The notes beneath the pieces are model-generated. The model was not told the origin of the DNA. It worked only from the letters and a program-made list of their open reading frames with translations, and did no database searches. From positions 1 through 39,002 of the forward strand of contig CAKMJS010000034.1 of NCBI GenBank assembly GCA_927405585.1: a stretch of DNA of 39,002 nucleotides, written 5' to 3'. Positions 16,649-24,744 of the stretch are shown here, piece by piece. This DNA is from an uncultured Desulfosporosinus sp. (lineage in GTDB: Bacteria > Bacillota > Desulfitobacteriia > Desulfitobacteriales > Desulfitobacteriaceae). Both the position numbers and the translations under genes were made by a program. Within the stretch, counting starts at the first letter, position 1, and each line of letters begins with the position of its first letter.

Positions 16649-17197
16649 TTACTTGGTTTCTTTCTTCATTCGTCCGTACACAACCCAACCAAACAACATA
16701 GAGGTTACAATAATATATGCCGGGTGAATATTGGCTAGGTAGAGCAACGCCACGGTCACAACTGCGATACCCCATGAACTACCGGCAGGGAAGGATATCT
16801 TGCCCATATCATACGCTGTTTGTGCTACAAGGACAACCACTACGGGTCGAACTGCCTGAAGCATTGCTTTAAGTTCTGGTGAGTCAGAGTACTTCATTAT
16901 TAGACTACCTAATAATACCACAGCGATGACAGTAGGCGCGACTGTTCCCATGATTGCAACGAATGCGCCAAGCCACCCTGCAATTTTATAACCGATATAA
17001 GCAGCCATTTTAGTGGCGATTGGTCCTGGTAGGGCATTGCAGATGGCTAAGGAATCCGCAAACTCTTGATTATCCATCCACTGATATCGGTCCACTGCTT
17101 CCGCTTTCACCAGCGGAATTAATGCTGGTCCTCCACCAAATCCTAGGTTTGAAGCGCGGGTAAAGGCTATAAATAAGTCCCATAGTTTTGTAAGCAT
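16649..17197 (-). CDS. Short-chain chromate transporter (CHR family), copy 2
   Basis: A 182-residue single-domain CHR protein with about six membrane segments and the family motifs FGGGPALIPL and NALPGPIATKMAAYIGY near the N-terminus. Two short CHR proteins normally pair to make a working chromate efflux unit. It aligns without gaps to the protein encoded 93 bases upstream (17291-17818), and many blocks are identical (for example the first 25 residues apart from three). So this is a recent duplication rather than the usual diverged pair. An AAGGGG site precedes the ATG. Substrate could be chromate or sulfate. Confidence 0.85.
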   Translation of the reverse strand: MLTKLWDLFIAFTRASNLGFGGGPALIPLVKAEAVDRYQWMDNQEFADSLAICNALPGPIATKMAAYIGYKIAGWLGAFVAIMGTVAPTVIAVVLLGSLIMKYSDSPELKAMLQAVRPVVVVLVAQTAYDMGKISFPAGSSWGIAVVTVALLYLANIHPAYIIVTSMLFGWVVYGRMKKETK

Positions 17198-17290
17198 AAG
17201 ACCATCCCCTTAAACTATATTGAACGAAAAGTATCTCGGAAGTCTACTCTGTCGAATTATTCACATACCGTTCAAAAACAATCTATAATA

Positions 17291-17818
17291 TCAGCGAAAA
17301 ACCAATAATCCGAAGGCCATCGAAATTACAATAATTAGTGCGGGATGTAACTTCAACCAGTACAAAGAAACCACCGTCGCCAAAGCGATACCCCATGTCG
17401 TTAGGTTTGGGAAAGACCCTTTTCCCATGTCGAAAGCGGTCTGAGCAATTAAAACAACAACGACCGGTCGCACGCCCTTAAGCATGCCTTTTAAGACTGG
17501 GGAGTTCGAATACTTCATGAGAAAACTCGCTAGTAGGATAACCGCGAGAACTGTCGGTAAAATTACCCCAATATTTGCTACTATGGCACCTAGCCATCCT
17601 GCTTGTTGATAACCGACATAACCTGCTAATTTTGTTGCGATTGGGCCTGGCAATGCATTTCCAACGGCGAGTGCATCGGTGAACTCAGTGTTCGTTAGCC
17701 ATTGGTAGCGCTCCACTACTTCAATTTGAATGAGAGGAACGACTGCTGGACCACCACCGAAGCCGAGGTTACTAGCCCTTGTAAAAGCAATAAACAGATC
17801 CCAGAGTTGTGTTAACAT
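17291..17818 (-). CDS. Short-chain chromate transporter (CHR family), copy 1
   Basis: A 175-residue single-domain CHR protein, first of a tandem pair. It has the same FGGGPAVVPL and NALPGPIATKLAGYVGY motifs, a run VRPVVVVLIAQTAFDMGK shared almost exactly with copy 2, and about six membrane segments. A GGAG site lies upstream of the ATG. The pair is probably one transcription unit and may assemble as a dimer that exports chromate. Specificity is not visible in the sequence. Confidence 0.85.
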   Translation of the reverse strand: MLTQLWDLFIAFTRASNLGFGGGPAVVPLIQIEVVERYQWLTNTEFTDALAVGNALPGPIATKLAGYVGYQQAGWLGAIVANIGVILPTVLAVILLASFLMKYSNSPVLKGMLKGVRPVVVVLIAQTAFDMGKGSFPNLTTWGIALATVVSLYWLKLHPALIIVISMAFGLLVFR

Positions 17819-17921
17819 TAGGTTTCATCTCCTGCTTTTAGGTTTATATCATTTGTCAATATTAATACATTATCCTTCAAAAAGGAATACCCCCAGGCAA
17901 TGTACTCTGTATTTCAGTGAA

Positions 17922-17947
17922 AGGGGTAGTTCCTAGGAACTACCCCT
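17922..17947. terminator. Perfect 26-base palindrome between nitroreductase and chromate genes
   Basis: AGGGGTAGTTCCT and its exact complement form an uninterrupted palindrome. It lies 40 bases past the nitroreductase stop and upstream of the chromate pair. Short C/T-rich flanks give only a modest T-tract, so it is a probable but not certain terminator. Confidence 0.55.
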
Positions 17948-17987
17948 CTTCTGATATTAATCGTTGTTCTGCTAAACGTATGCCAAA

Positions 17988-18515
17988 TCATTCGAATTTT
18001 GACCCATACATGTTTAAGTGGATCTTCTCAAACTTTAAATCTTGATCAGAATATGGTGGCTTGGACTGATCTGGATAGCCCATGGAAATAATTGATGCCA
18101 CCTTAAGGTTCTCTGGAATCCCCAAAATCCTACGTACGTATTCTTCACACGATTCGGTTTCTAAGTAGCGTTCTCTGATTTGAATCCAGCACGATCCCAA
18201 TCCCAATGATTCTGCCGTTAAATGAAGAATCGTTGCAGCAATGGCAGCGTCCTCCACCCAAACGTCACTCGTTGCTGGGTCTGCCAGGATTACAATTCCC
18301 AAGGCAGCATTCTTAATAAATCCTGAGCCCTTTTTAGCCAGTGCCAATTGATCTAATAGTTCAGTGTCTTCAACTACTATAAATTGCCAAGGTTGAAACC
18401 CTCTAGACGATGGGCTTAATAATGCTGCTTTGAGAAGTTGCTGAACGGTTGCAGTGTCTAACTTCTGTGGTTTATACTTCCGAATGCTTCGACGCCTATA
18501 AAGAATATTTAACAT
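17988..18515 (-). CDS. Nitroreductase-family FMN oxidoreductase
   Basis: A 175-residue flavin enzyme of the nitroreductase fold. RRSIRKYKP at the N-terminus is the FMN-phosphate-binding start, SPSSRGFQPWQFIVV is the second FMN contact, and ESLGLGSCWIQIR is the conserved central helix and loop. It would use NAD(P)H to reduce nitro compounds, quinones or similar electron acceptors. A GGGGGGAAG site precedes the ATG. Next to the chromate transporters a role in oxidant or metal stress is possible, but that is positional inference only. Confidence 0.87.
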   Translation of the reverse strand: MLNILYRRRSIRKYKPQKLDTATVQQLLKAALLSPSSRGFQPWQFIVVEDTELLDQLALAKKGSGFIKNAALGIVILADPATSDVWVEDAAIAATILHLTAESLGLGSCWIQIRERYLETESCEEYVRRILGIPENLKVASIISMGYPDQSKPPYSDQDLKFEKIHLNMYGSKFE

Positions 18516-18693
18516 GTTCTTCCCCCCAGTCTATTCATCTACATTGCACTTTTTCAAAATTACGTCGGAATTAACAGAACTACCATACGTGTATTATAAG
18601 CCCCTTTAGAAAAATAAACTATCCGAAAGTGCTTGTTTATAAAATGCTAGTTCTCCCCTATAAGGTTAGCCATAACCAAAAGATTGCCTGAAT

Positions 18694-18701
18694 CATATAA
18701 T
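18694..18701 (+). promoter_or_regulatory. Possible mother-cell sigma (E/K) -10 element
   Basis: CATATAAT matches the CATANNNT -10 pattern of sporulation sigma factors E and K. It lies about 38 bases before the CotJC-like gene and sits in the loop of a CCTGAAT/ATTCAGG inverted repeat. A CCATAAC about 16 bases upstream could be a poor sigma-E -35. Tentative. Confidence 0.3.
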
Positions 18702-18738
18702 GAATTCAGGAATTCTAATCTCGTAAGGAGGGCTAGTC

Positions 18739-19290
18739 ATGTTTAGTTATAGCAAGCCACTATTTTATCCGGTTAACGTTCAGCTACATGACCCAGTTTT
18801 TGGCCAAGTATTGCTTGAACACTATGGTGGAAAAGACAGTGAGTATTCAGCGGCCTCCCAGTACCTAAATCATCGCTCTAATATGCGTAACCACTACCTT
18901 CGTGACCTCCTAGGCCTCATCGCTGCCGAGGAAATGGGTCATATGGAAATGATTGCAGTGGCAATTAATAAACTAGGTGGCCCCCCGCTCTGTTATGTCA
19001 ATTCGCAGGGGGTTCCCTGGAATATGAGCTATGTTGATCAAAGCTTAGACCCCATTGCGATGCTACAAGCCGACGTTGAAGCAGAAGTTCGAGCTCGAGT
19101 TTTGTACAATCATCATTTTACAATGACTAATGACCCCGGTCTTAAAAAGATGATTAGTTTCTTAGGAAGCAGAGAAGATGTGCATAAACACTTATTCCAA
19201 AAAGCCCAAACGTTGATTCTGCACTCTGCCTCACCCGAGCAATTCAATGAATTAATTGTATCCTATAAAGCAAGTCTGCAAAACATTTGA
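18739..19290 (+). CDS. CotJC-like spore coat manganese catalase
   Basis: A 183-residue protein of the CotJC/manganese catalase family, a ferritin-like four-helix bundle found in spore coats. Dimanganese ligands are recognisable as Glu35 (GGKDSEYSA), Glu65 and His68 (AAEEMGHMEM), a Glu at 114 or 116, and His149 (REDVHKH). Length matches CotJC (about 189). Its partners CotJA and CotJB are not adjacent, so it stands alone here. A GGAGGG site precedes the ATG. It likely detoxifies peroxide at the spore surface. The family call is confident; coat location is by homology. Confidence 0.85.
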   Translation: MFSYSKPLFYPVNVQLHDPVFGQVLLEHYGGKDSEYSAASQYLNHRSNMRNHYLRDLLGLIAAEEMGHMEMIAVAINKLGGPPLCYVNSQGVPWNMSYVDQSLDPIAMLQADVEAEVRARVLYNHHFTMTNDPGLKKMISFLGSREDVHKHLFQKAQTLILHSASPEQFNELIVSYKASLQNI

Positions 19291-19318
19291 TCATCAAATT
19301 AAAGATTTTCTATATCTG

Positions 19319-19354
19319 TATAAGTCCTTCAGGTTTATAATAATGAAGGACTTA
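19319..19354 (+). terminator. Terminator after the CotJC-like gene
   Basis: ATAAGTCCTTCA pairs with TGAAGGACTTAT across an 11-base loop, followed by T-rich ATTTGTTCTT. It lies 30 bases beyond the stop. Confidence 0.7.
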
Positions 19355-19417
19355 TATTTGTTCTTATAATTTTATTTATCATAAGACCGCAATATCTTCT
19401 TATAGGAGGGAAATCTT

Positions 19418-20920
19418 TTGCCTAAAAAAAATAAATTATCGGCTCATGGCGAATTTAAAATTCTAGAGACTAGTATTCAAGTTATTCAAAAAGGTCTCAC
19501 GGACGGGAAGTTGACCTCTGAGGACCTTGTGAAGTTTTACTTAGCGAGGATTGATAAGTACGACCAACAAGGACCAAAACTAAATTGCATCATTACTATT
19601 AACCCAAACGCTTTGAAAGAAGCAATAGTTCTTGATCAGGAAAGAAAAACCAAAGCCCCCAGAGGACCGCTTCACGGTATTCCTATCGTTTTAAAAGATA
19701 ACTTTGATACGTTTGATTTACCGACAACCGGTGGTAATAAAGCCATGGCAAAAAGTCAGCCTTCCAAGGATGCTTTTCTCACCAAGAAGTTACGTGCTGC
19801 AGGCGCCATTCTGATCGCCAAAGTGAATTTACATGAATTGGCTAGGGCTGGCACCACGATGAGTTCTTTAACTGGACAAACCTTGAACGCCTATGACCTA
19901 ACTCGTACGCCAGGCGGTTCTAGCGGTGGTACCGCTTCGGCGGTGGCCGCTAACTTTGCTTTAGCAGGTATGGGGACGGATACGGTTAACTCTGTGCGTT
20001 CTCCAGCCTCAGCAGAAAGCCTTGTCGGTTTCAGACCGACGTACGGGCTTCTGAGTAGGAGCGGGATTATCCCTGCCGCATTGACCCAGGATATGGCTGG
20101 TCCGATCACTCGTACGGTTGCCGATGCTGCTTTCCTGTTAAACGTATTAGCTGGCATTGACCCAACTGACCCCGTAACTACGGCTGCCACAGGTCATATT
20201 CCAACTGACTACACTACCTACTTAAAAAAAGAAGGCCTTCATGGCAAACGCTTAGGTGTCGTTATGGCGATTGTCGGCAAAGACCCTGAGGTTAGTAAAA
20301 TCTTTAATAAAGCACTTGCGGATCTAACGGCTCTAGGCGCCGAGGTTGTCTATATTGAGGACCCGAACTTTGATACTGTAAAAATCTTAACAGAGTGTGA
20401 CGTACAAGTTTATGAAAGTAATCCAAATCTAGATGACTATCTGAAAACACTTGGACCCAATGCTCCAGTGCATAACTGTATAGAATTAATTGCCTCTGGA
20501 ACATTGGATCAATCCATTCAAAAACTTCTTAACGAATCTCAAGCGCTAAGGCCTAATAACTTAACTGATCCTAATTATAAGTTAACCTTAGACAATGGTG
20601 TTGCACTTAGAGAGCTGGTTACTAAGACATTCTATCATCACAGGCTTGATGCCTTTGTTTATCCGCACCAACAACAACTGGTGGCTAAAATTTCCGACGG
20701 AGGTCAACCTGGACGTAATGGAATCCTCGCTTCGATTGCTCATACTCCTGCCATTACCGTCCCGGGAGGTTTCTCGCCCCCGAATGCAGATGCTGCTCTC
20801 GGAGTTCCTGTTGGAATTGAATTCATGAGCCTTCAATGGAATGAGCCGACGCTTTTTGAAATTGCTTACGCTTATGAGCAAGCAACCAACCATCGTCGAC
20901 CCCCTAATCTTTCGCCTTGA
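19418..20920 (+). CDS. Amidase-signature family amidase
   Basis: A 500-residue amidase with the Ser-cisSer-Lys machinery. LHGIPIVLKDNFDT (about residues 87-100) carries the catalytic Lys, TPGGSSGGTASAVAANFA the cis-Ser, and MGTDTVNSVRSPAS the nucleophile Ser. The usual G-G before that Ser is V-N here, a variation seen in some amidases that are not GatA, so this is not expected to be the tRNA amidotransferase subunit. The start is TTG with an AGGAGGG site eight bases upstream. No signal peptide is visible. The substrate is unknown. It converges on the DAHP synthase gene with only 24 bases between stops. Confidence 0.88.
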   Translation: MPKKNKLSAHGEFKILETSIQVIQKGLTDGKLTSEDLVKFYLARIDKYDQQGPKLNCIITINPNALKEAIVLDQERKTKAPRGPLHGIPIVLKDNFDTFDLPTTGGNKAMAKSQPSKDAFLTKKLRAAGAILIAKVNLHELARAGTTMSSLTGQTLNAYDLTRTPGGSSGGTASAVAANFALAGMGTDTVNSVRSPASAESLVGFRPTYGLLSRSGIIPAALTQDMAGPITRTVADAAFLLNVLAGIDPTDPVTTAATGHIPTDYTTYLKKEGLHGKRLGVVMAIVGKDPEVSKIFNKALADLTALGAEVVYIEDPNFDTVKILTECDVQVYESNPNLDDYLKTLGPNAPVHNCIELIASGTLDQSIQKLLNESQALRPNNLTDPNYKLTLDNGVALRELVTKTFYHHRLDAFVYPHQQQLVAKISDGGQPGRNGILASIAHTPAITVPGGFSPPNADAALGVPVGIEFMSLQWNEPTLFEIAYAYEQATNHRRPPNLSP

Positions 20921-20944
20921 TCTAACTTGAACGGTAATGGTCGT

Positions 20945-22072
20945 TCACTGAATAGAAGCAGGTTCAAGTTCATTATCCTTAGCTAGTTTACTCTTGATCT
21001 GGGTTTGAACTCCAAATTCAAAGATCAAAGGGTATATCTTTTTTACTATTTCAGGGGATAACTGCCGTTCTATAGCGAGGTGCACTAAACGCAGCATCAC
21101 TTCTTTTTCTCGGACTGGATCCTTGACCCGGTCTAAGCGTTTTTGATCCCCTATTTTCCGGACGACTTCCATTCGTTCCGCTAACAATTCAATGATGCTT
21201 TGATCGACTCTGTCAATCTGGGTGCGTAGGGTTTTAAGAGTATCCCCTTTGCCGCCACAAGTGAAACCTCTCTGCACTGCTCCAGCGACCACGCCTAGCT
21301 CCCCCGCTAGTTGGACAAATTGTTCTGGAGTCAATGACTGGGGCCCATCACTGACGGCCTCAGCAGGATTAGGGTGAGTCTCAATGATTAATCCATCTGC
21401 ACCGGCCGCAATGGCTGCCTTCGATAGGGAGGAGATCAAGTCTCTTCTACCTGCTGCATGGCTTGGGTCGACGATGACTGGAAGATGCGAAAGCTCTTTG
21501 GCTACTCCTACAGCACTGAGATCTAACGTGTTTCTCGTACTAGGCTCAAATGTGCGAATTCCTCGTTCACAAAGAATCACTCTGGGGTTACCCGCTGCTA
21601 ATATATATTCAGCGGCCAACAACCACTCCTCAATCGTTGCCGATAACCCTCGTTTGAGGATAATCGGTTTATTGGCTTTTCCTGCTAACTTCAGAAGCTC
21701 AAAATTTTGCATATTCCGGGCACCAATTTGAAGAAGATCGACCTTCTCGACCACTAGCTCCAGACTCGCCGCGTCAATCACTTCCGTGACACAGAGAAGG
21801 TTCTGTGCTCTGGCAGCTTGAACTAGATAATCAAGCCCCTCCAGCCCCAGTCCCTGGAAACTATAGGGAGAGGTACGCGGTTTAAAAACTCCACCACGCA
21901 AAATCTTTCCTCCCGCTAGTTTGACTGTTTCGGCGATCTGGCTCATTTGAAGACTTGATTCTACGGCACAGGGTCCACCCATCAGGATAATCTCTTTTCC
22001 TCCTATGCTTACCCCGTTGACCTCGATGATACTTCGTGTAGCATTTCGTCCTGCTAATTTTAGATCTTTCAT
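20945..22072 (-). CDS. aroF: DAHP synthase fused to chorismate mutase
   Basis: A bifunctional entry enzyme of aromatic amino acid synthesis. Residues about 15-275 form a type I-beta (KDO8PS-like) DAHP synthase that condenses PEP and erythrose 4-phosphate: GGPCAVES, GGVFKPRTSPYSFQG, IGARNMQNFELLK, CERGIRTF and DPSHAAGRRD metal/substrate motifs are intact. Residues about 280-360 form an AroQ-type chorismate mutase (LRTQIDRVDQSIIELLAERM, then KIGDQKR). C-terminal fusion to AroQ usually makes the synthase sensitive to prephenate or chorismate. The gene is preceded by a leader with one complete T-box and a second antiterminator unit, so it should be induced by uncharged tRNA, most likely tRNA-Phe. 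Confidence 0.93.
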   Translation of the reverse strand: MKDLKLAGRNATRSIIEVNGVSIGGKEIILMGGPCAVESSLQMSQIAETVKLAGGKILRGGVFKPRTSPYSFQGLGLEGLDYLVQAARAQNLLCVTEVIDAASLELVVEKVDLLQIGARNMQNFELLKLAGKANKPIILKRGLSATIEEWLLAAEYILAAGNPRVILCERGIRTFEPSTRNTLDLSAVGVAKELSHLPVIVDPSHAAGRRDLISSLSKAAIAAGADGLIIETHPNPAEAVSDGPQSLTPEQFVQLAGELGVVAGAVQRGFTCGGKGDTLKTLRTQIDRVDQSIIELLAERMEVVRKIGDQKRLDRVKDPVREKEVMLRLVHLAIERQLSPEIVKKIYPLIFEFGVQTQIKSKLAKDNELEPASIQ

Positions 22073-22102
22073 GATAATCTCCTTTCAATCTTAAAATTAT
22101 AA

Positions 22103-22200
22103 AAGTCTACGGCTCATCCCACTTAAGGGACGAAAGCCGTAGACTTCCGCGTTACCACCCATTTTGGCCAACCTTGGCCCTCTCAAAAAAGTACAGCATA
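22103..22200 (-). promoter_or_regulatory. Second, Stem I-less T-box antiterminator/terminator module
   Basis: A hairpin GGCCAAGG/TTGGCC (Stem III-like) is followed by the T-box core GGGTGGTAACGCGG (22147-22160). A long terminator stem follows (22103-22146, AAGTCTACGGCT pairing with AGCCGTAGACTT) with T-rich sequence after it. Only about 40 bases separate it from the first terminator, so there is no room for a Stem I with specifier loop. It lies directly before the aroF start. Confidence 0.85.
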
Positions 22201-22238
22201 TCAAACTCGCATTTGTCCAAGTTTCGTCTAGGTATAAC

Positions 22239-22500
22239 AAAAAACTCCTCATCCCTGAAGGGACGAGAAGCTCTATCTCGCGTTACCACCCGACTTTTGG
22301 CCAAAAGGCCACTCGACAAAGGTACGGGAATGACATCCGATACCTCCTTCCTGTTAACGGGGAAGAACCGTCCTAGCCTACTTGAATTCGTTCAGCCGGC
22401 AGCTCGGGAGGGAACTTCACCTACCACTACGCATAGAAGAGTTTTCAGTCGAGACTCTTCCTCCCTGAAAGGTAATAAATAGCTTACTTTTCTCCGTCTT
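22239..22500 (-). promoter_or_regulatory. T-box riboswitch controlling aroF
   Basis: The full element contains a Stem I region (about 22384-22480, GGGAGG pairing with CCTCCC and TTCAG with CTGAA), Stem III (TGGCC-tttt-GGCCA), the T-box core GGGTGGTAACGCG (22279-22291) and a terminator hairpin (22245-22270) with six Ts. A GAA-TTC-A sequence just 3' of the upper Stem I helix gives TTC (22384-22386) as specifier, that is phenylalanine. The UGGU bulge would pair with a tRNA ending ACCA, which fits Phe or Tyr but not bacterial Trp (G73). Specifier assignment is by eye. Confidence 0.88.
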
Positions 22501-22533
22501 CGCTTTTAAAGAATGTATTTAGTTATTTATTAT

Positions 22534-22560
22534 ATTATACAACAGATGTTTTTTTGTCAA
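22534..22560 (-). promoter_or_regulatory. Promoter of the aroF leader
   Basis: A perfect TTGACA (22555-22560) and a perfect TATAAT (22534-22539) are 15 bases apart on the minus strand. A shifted TAATAT gives the usual 17. Transcription begins just before the T-box leader. The strong promoter fits control by attenuation rather than by initiation. Confidence 0.75.
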
Positions 22561-22648
22561 CTTTATTAAAACTTTTATTCAATTCTAAGAGAATCCCACT
22601 TCCTTCTATGTAAGACTCCTTCTTCTACAACGGGGGGTAGTAAAGCGA

Positions 22649-22840
22649 CTATTTAATTCTTTTTAGAAAATCGCTTTTGGTGTGCTTCACTAATTCTTGG
22701 TACTCATTTAAAACCTTATCCAGCTTTTGACTTGCCCTAACAACCTCCGGGTCTGAATATCCTTTCGATACTTTCATCTTAACTAATTCTAAGCGTAATT
22801 CTTCAATTTGCATAATTACGTCATCAATTGTAACTGTCAT
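22649..22840 (-). CDS. Spo0E-like aspartyl-phosphate phosphatase
   Basis: A 63-residue helical-hairpin protein of the Spo0E/YnzD family. It has the IEELRLELVKM first helix, the YSDPEVV turn and the ASQKLDKVLNEYQEL helix, which carries the SQELD-type signature of enzymes that dephosphorylate Spo0A~P and delay sporulation. Length is typical. An AGGGG site precedes the ATG. It lies 71 bases downstream of mutY on the same strand and may share its transcript. Which phospho-regulator it acts on here is not visible. Confidence 0.87.
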   Translation of the reverse strand: MTVTIDDVIMQIEELRLELVKMKVSKGYSDPEVVRASQKLDKVLNEYQELVKHTKSDFLKRIK

Positions 22841-22911
22841 TATTCCCCTCCATTGTGACTCATACGATGATTTTTCTCTTCAATTCTCTTTTACGTAGCG
22901 AATTCTCGCTA

Positions 22912-24105
22912 TTAGTGGGTCTGGCACAAATCTTCTACAATGGAAGAAAATGCCACAGGTAAAGCAATCAAACTTAAGTCTGTTAGCGAGGCCCAAGTTC
23001 TATTGTCTAGACTCAGATGAGCTTCTTGAGCATCAACCCGGTACCCCTCGCCGGCTTCTTTCAGCAAGGACTTGTCCACTGTTTTGAGTTCAAAGGGAGC
23101 TGCTGGTAGATCAATGATAACCCAGATGATTTTCCATTGACGGTGGCTAAAAGTGTACCAAACAGGACCCTTCATTGAAACGCCCTGCTCGAATTTTTCT
23201 CTCACTTGCCTGTCAAACTCTCGCTCGGGTACGGCCTTTTGAAAATGGTTAAACCACTCACCATCCGTAACCTTGGGAAGACTATCCTTTGGCGCATTAT
23301 CCTGAGGTAACTCAACACCTGGAAATTCCCACAGATCGGCCAATAACCCCTGAGAGGGACGTTTTTGTAAGAATACTCGTCCCCCTCTGCGCAAGACAAA
23401 AGTCAAACGGGTCACTACTTGCCGCTCTGCTTTGGGCTTTTTCACAGGATAGAAGAGGACGTCATTTTGTCGGTAGCCCTCACAATGTTGATTGATCGGA
23501 CAACTTTCACAGTTCGGTTTCGAGGGCGTACAAATCATAGCCCCAAGCTCCATTAACGCCTGATTGAAGTCCCCCGGCTGAAGAGCAGGTTGCCATTCCG
23601 TCAAGTGCTGGCAAAAGTGGCGATGACTACGCGCCGTTTCCACCGGCTCAGGCCAAGCCAAGAGGCGCGCCACCACTCGCAATACATTACCATCAATCGC
23701 TAGGACCCTCTGCCCGAATGCAATACTGGCTATGGCTCCTGCTGTATACTTTCCGATCCCTGGAACCTGTAATAGGGCATCATAGTCCTCGGGCATTGTC
23801 CCTCCCCTTTGATCAAGCAGGTAATTGGCACCTTCCCACATTCGACGAGCTCTAGAATAGTATCCTAGCCCACGCCATTCAGTTAAGACATCCTCAAGAC
23901 TTGCTCTACCTAATTGTTCGAGGCCGGGAAAACGATGCAGGAAGCGTTCATAATAGGGAATAACCGTCTTCACTTGGGTCTGTTGAAGCATAACTTCAGA
24001 GACCCAAATCGCATAAGGATTACCCGTCCTTCGCCAGGGCAGATCCCTTTTTTCTTTTGTATACCAAGCTAATAACAGCACCGTAATATTGTTTGATAAA
24101 TCCAT
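22912..24105 (-). CDS. mutY: A/G-specific adenine DNA glycosylase
   Basis: MutY removes adenine mispaired with 8-oxoguanine. The N-terminal catalytic half contains SEVMLQQTQVKTV (catalytic Glu), the helix-hairpin-helix VPGIGKYTAGAIASIAF, the catalytic Asp in LAIDGNVLRVVARLL, and a 4Fe-4S cluster loop C-x6-C-x2-C-x5-C (CTPSKPNCESCPINQHC). The C-terminal NUDIX-like domain (about 230-390) recognises 8-oxoG; RGGRVFLQKRPSQGLLADLWEFPG is its conserved strand segment. The length of 397 is slightly above the norm. It lies 28 bases after a small EamA-type transporter gene, so the two are probably cotranscribed. Confidence 0.93.
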   Translation of the reverse strand: MDLSNNITVLLLAWYTKEKRDLPWRRTGNPYAIWVSEVMLQQTQVKTVIPYYERFLHRFPGLEQLGRASLEDVLTEWRGLGYYSRARRMWEGANYLLDQRGGTMPEDYDALLQVPGIGKYTAGAIASIAFGQRVLAIDGNVLRVVARLLAWPEPVETARSHRHFCQHLTEWQPALQPGDFNQALMELGAMICTPSKPNCESCPINQHCEGYRQNDVLFYPVKKPKAERQVVTRLTFVLRRGGRVFLQKRPSQGLLADLWEFPGVELPQDNAPKDSLPKVTDGEWFNHFQKAVPEREFDRQVREKFEQGVSMKGPVWYTFSHRQWKIIWVIIDLPAAPFELKTVDKSLLKEAGEGYRVDAQEAHLSLDNRTWASLTDLSLIALPVAFSSIVEDLCQTH

Positions 24106-24133
24106 TATAAAACGTTCTCCGTTCTTATGTCTT

Positions 24134-24559
24134 CTATGTATTAATGAGGATCAATCCAACCATACAAAACGCGACTCCAACTATCTGGGTAAACGCAAAC
24201 CCCTCATTGTAGAATAGTATCCCTATTGGGATAAGCAATAGCGCCAGAATACTATTGGCAACTAAAGACCCCAGGCTGATGTTCCAGCCTGCCCTGAAGG
24301 CAAGCAGATATCCCAATTCAAGACCAACAATCGCACCTCCCAGTGCCACGCTCGTCCAGTTCAACTCGCTAAACGAATGGAAATACCCTTTCTCACTTCT
24401 ATAAAACAAAGAGGCTATTAAGGTTAACAAGGCTGCGGTCAAATAAGTAATAAGCAACGCCGAAAATGGATTTGCATTCGGAGGGGTTGACTTTTGACAC
24501 ACATTATACACAATATTTGACACAACAATCAGTACAATCGAAAAAACATAAATACCCAT
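24134..24559 (-). CDS. Small EamA/DMT-superfamily membrane protein
   Basis: A 141-residue protein with four to five membrane helices, equal to one half of a 10-helix EamA transporter. The C-terminal SLVANSILALLLIPIGILFY and VGVAFCMVGLILI segments are typical of the repeat unit. Half-length members work as homo- or heterodimers, as in small multidrug resistance proteins. No second half is encoded nearby. The ATG has a GAGG-type site. It is upstream of mutY by 28 bases. Substrate unknown. Confidence 0.75.
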   Translation of the reverse strand: MGIYVFSIVLIVVSNIVYNVCQKSTPPNANPFSALLITYLTAALLTLIASLFYRSEKGYFHSFSELNWTSVALGGAIVGLELGYLLAFRAGWNISLGSLVANSILALLLIPIGILFYNEGFAFTQIVGVAFCMVGLILINT

Positions 24560-24682
24560 GCCTCAACCTCATTCATTTACAATTCGCGCTCTAGAAACCT
24601 CTTCTATTAAACCATAAAAACTAGCGCTAAGCATAGTGCCTAACGCCTATTTTAGAGATCCGTCTCTGTGGCTGTGAGGTAA

Positions 24683-24744
24683 GTGAGGCAGGGGGACGGT
24701 TCTGTTGCGTCACTCTGAAACAACAGAACCGCTCCGTGCCTCAC
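24683..24744. repeat. REP-like imperfect hairpin overlapping the helicase stop codon
   Basis: Arms of about 25 bases (24683-24707 and 24721-24744), reading GTGAGGCAGGGGGACGGTTC and its near-complement, flank a 13-base loop with only a few mismatches. The sequence GGGGACGGTTCT is the sort found in dispersed REP palindromes linked to RAYT/IS200-like transposases in Firmicutes. The TGA stop of the nuclease-helicase gene (24741-24743) lies inside the right arm. It may also terminate transcription. Confidence 0.7.

Noticed and set aside
19418-20920. Amidase as GatA of the tRNA amidotransferase
   Set aside because: The nucleophile loop reads DTVNSVR rather than DTGGSIR and there are no gatB or gatC genes beside it.
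22161-22482. Plus-strand ORFs across the aroF leader
   Set aside because: They lie antisense to the conserved T-box structures and have no coding character.
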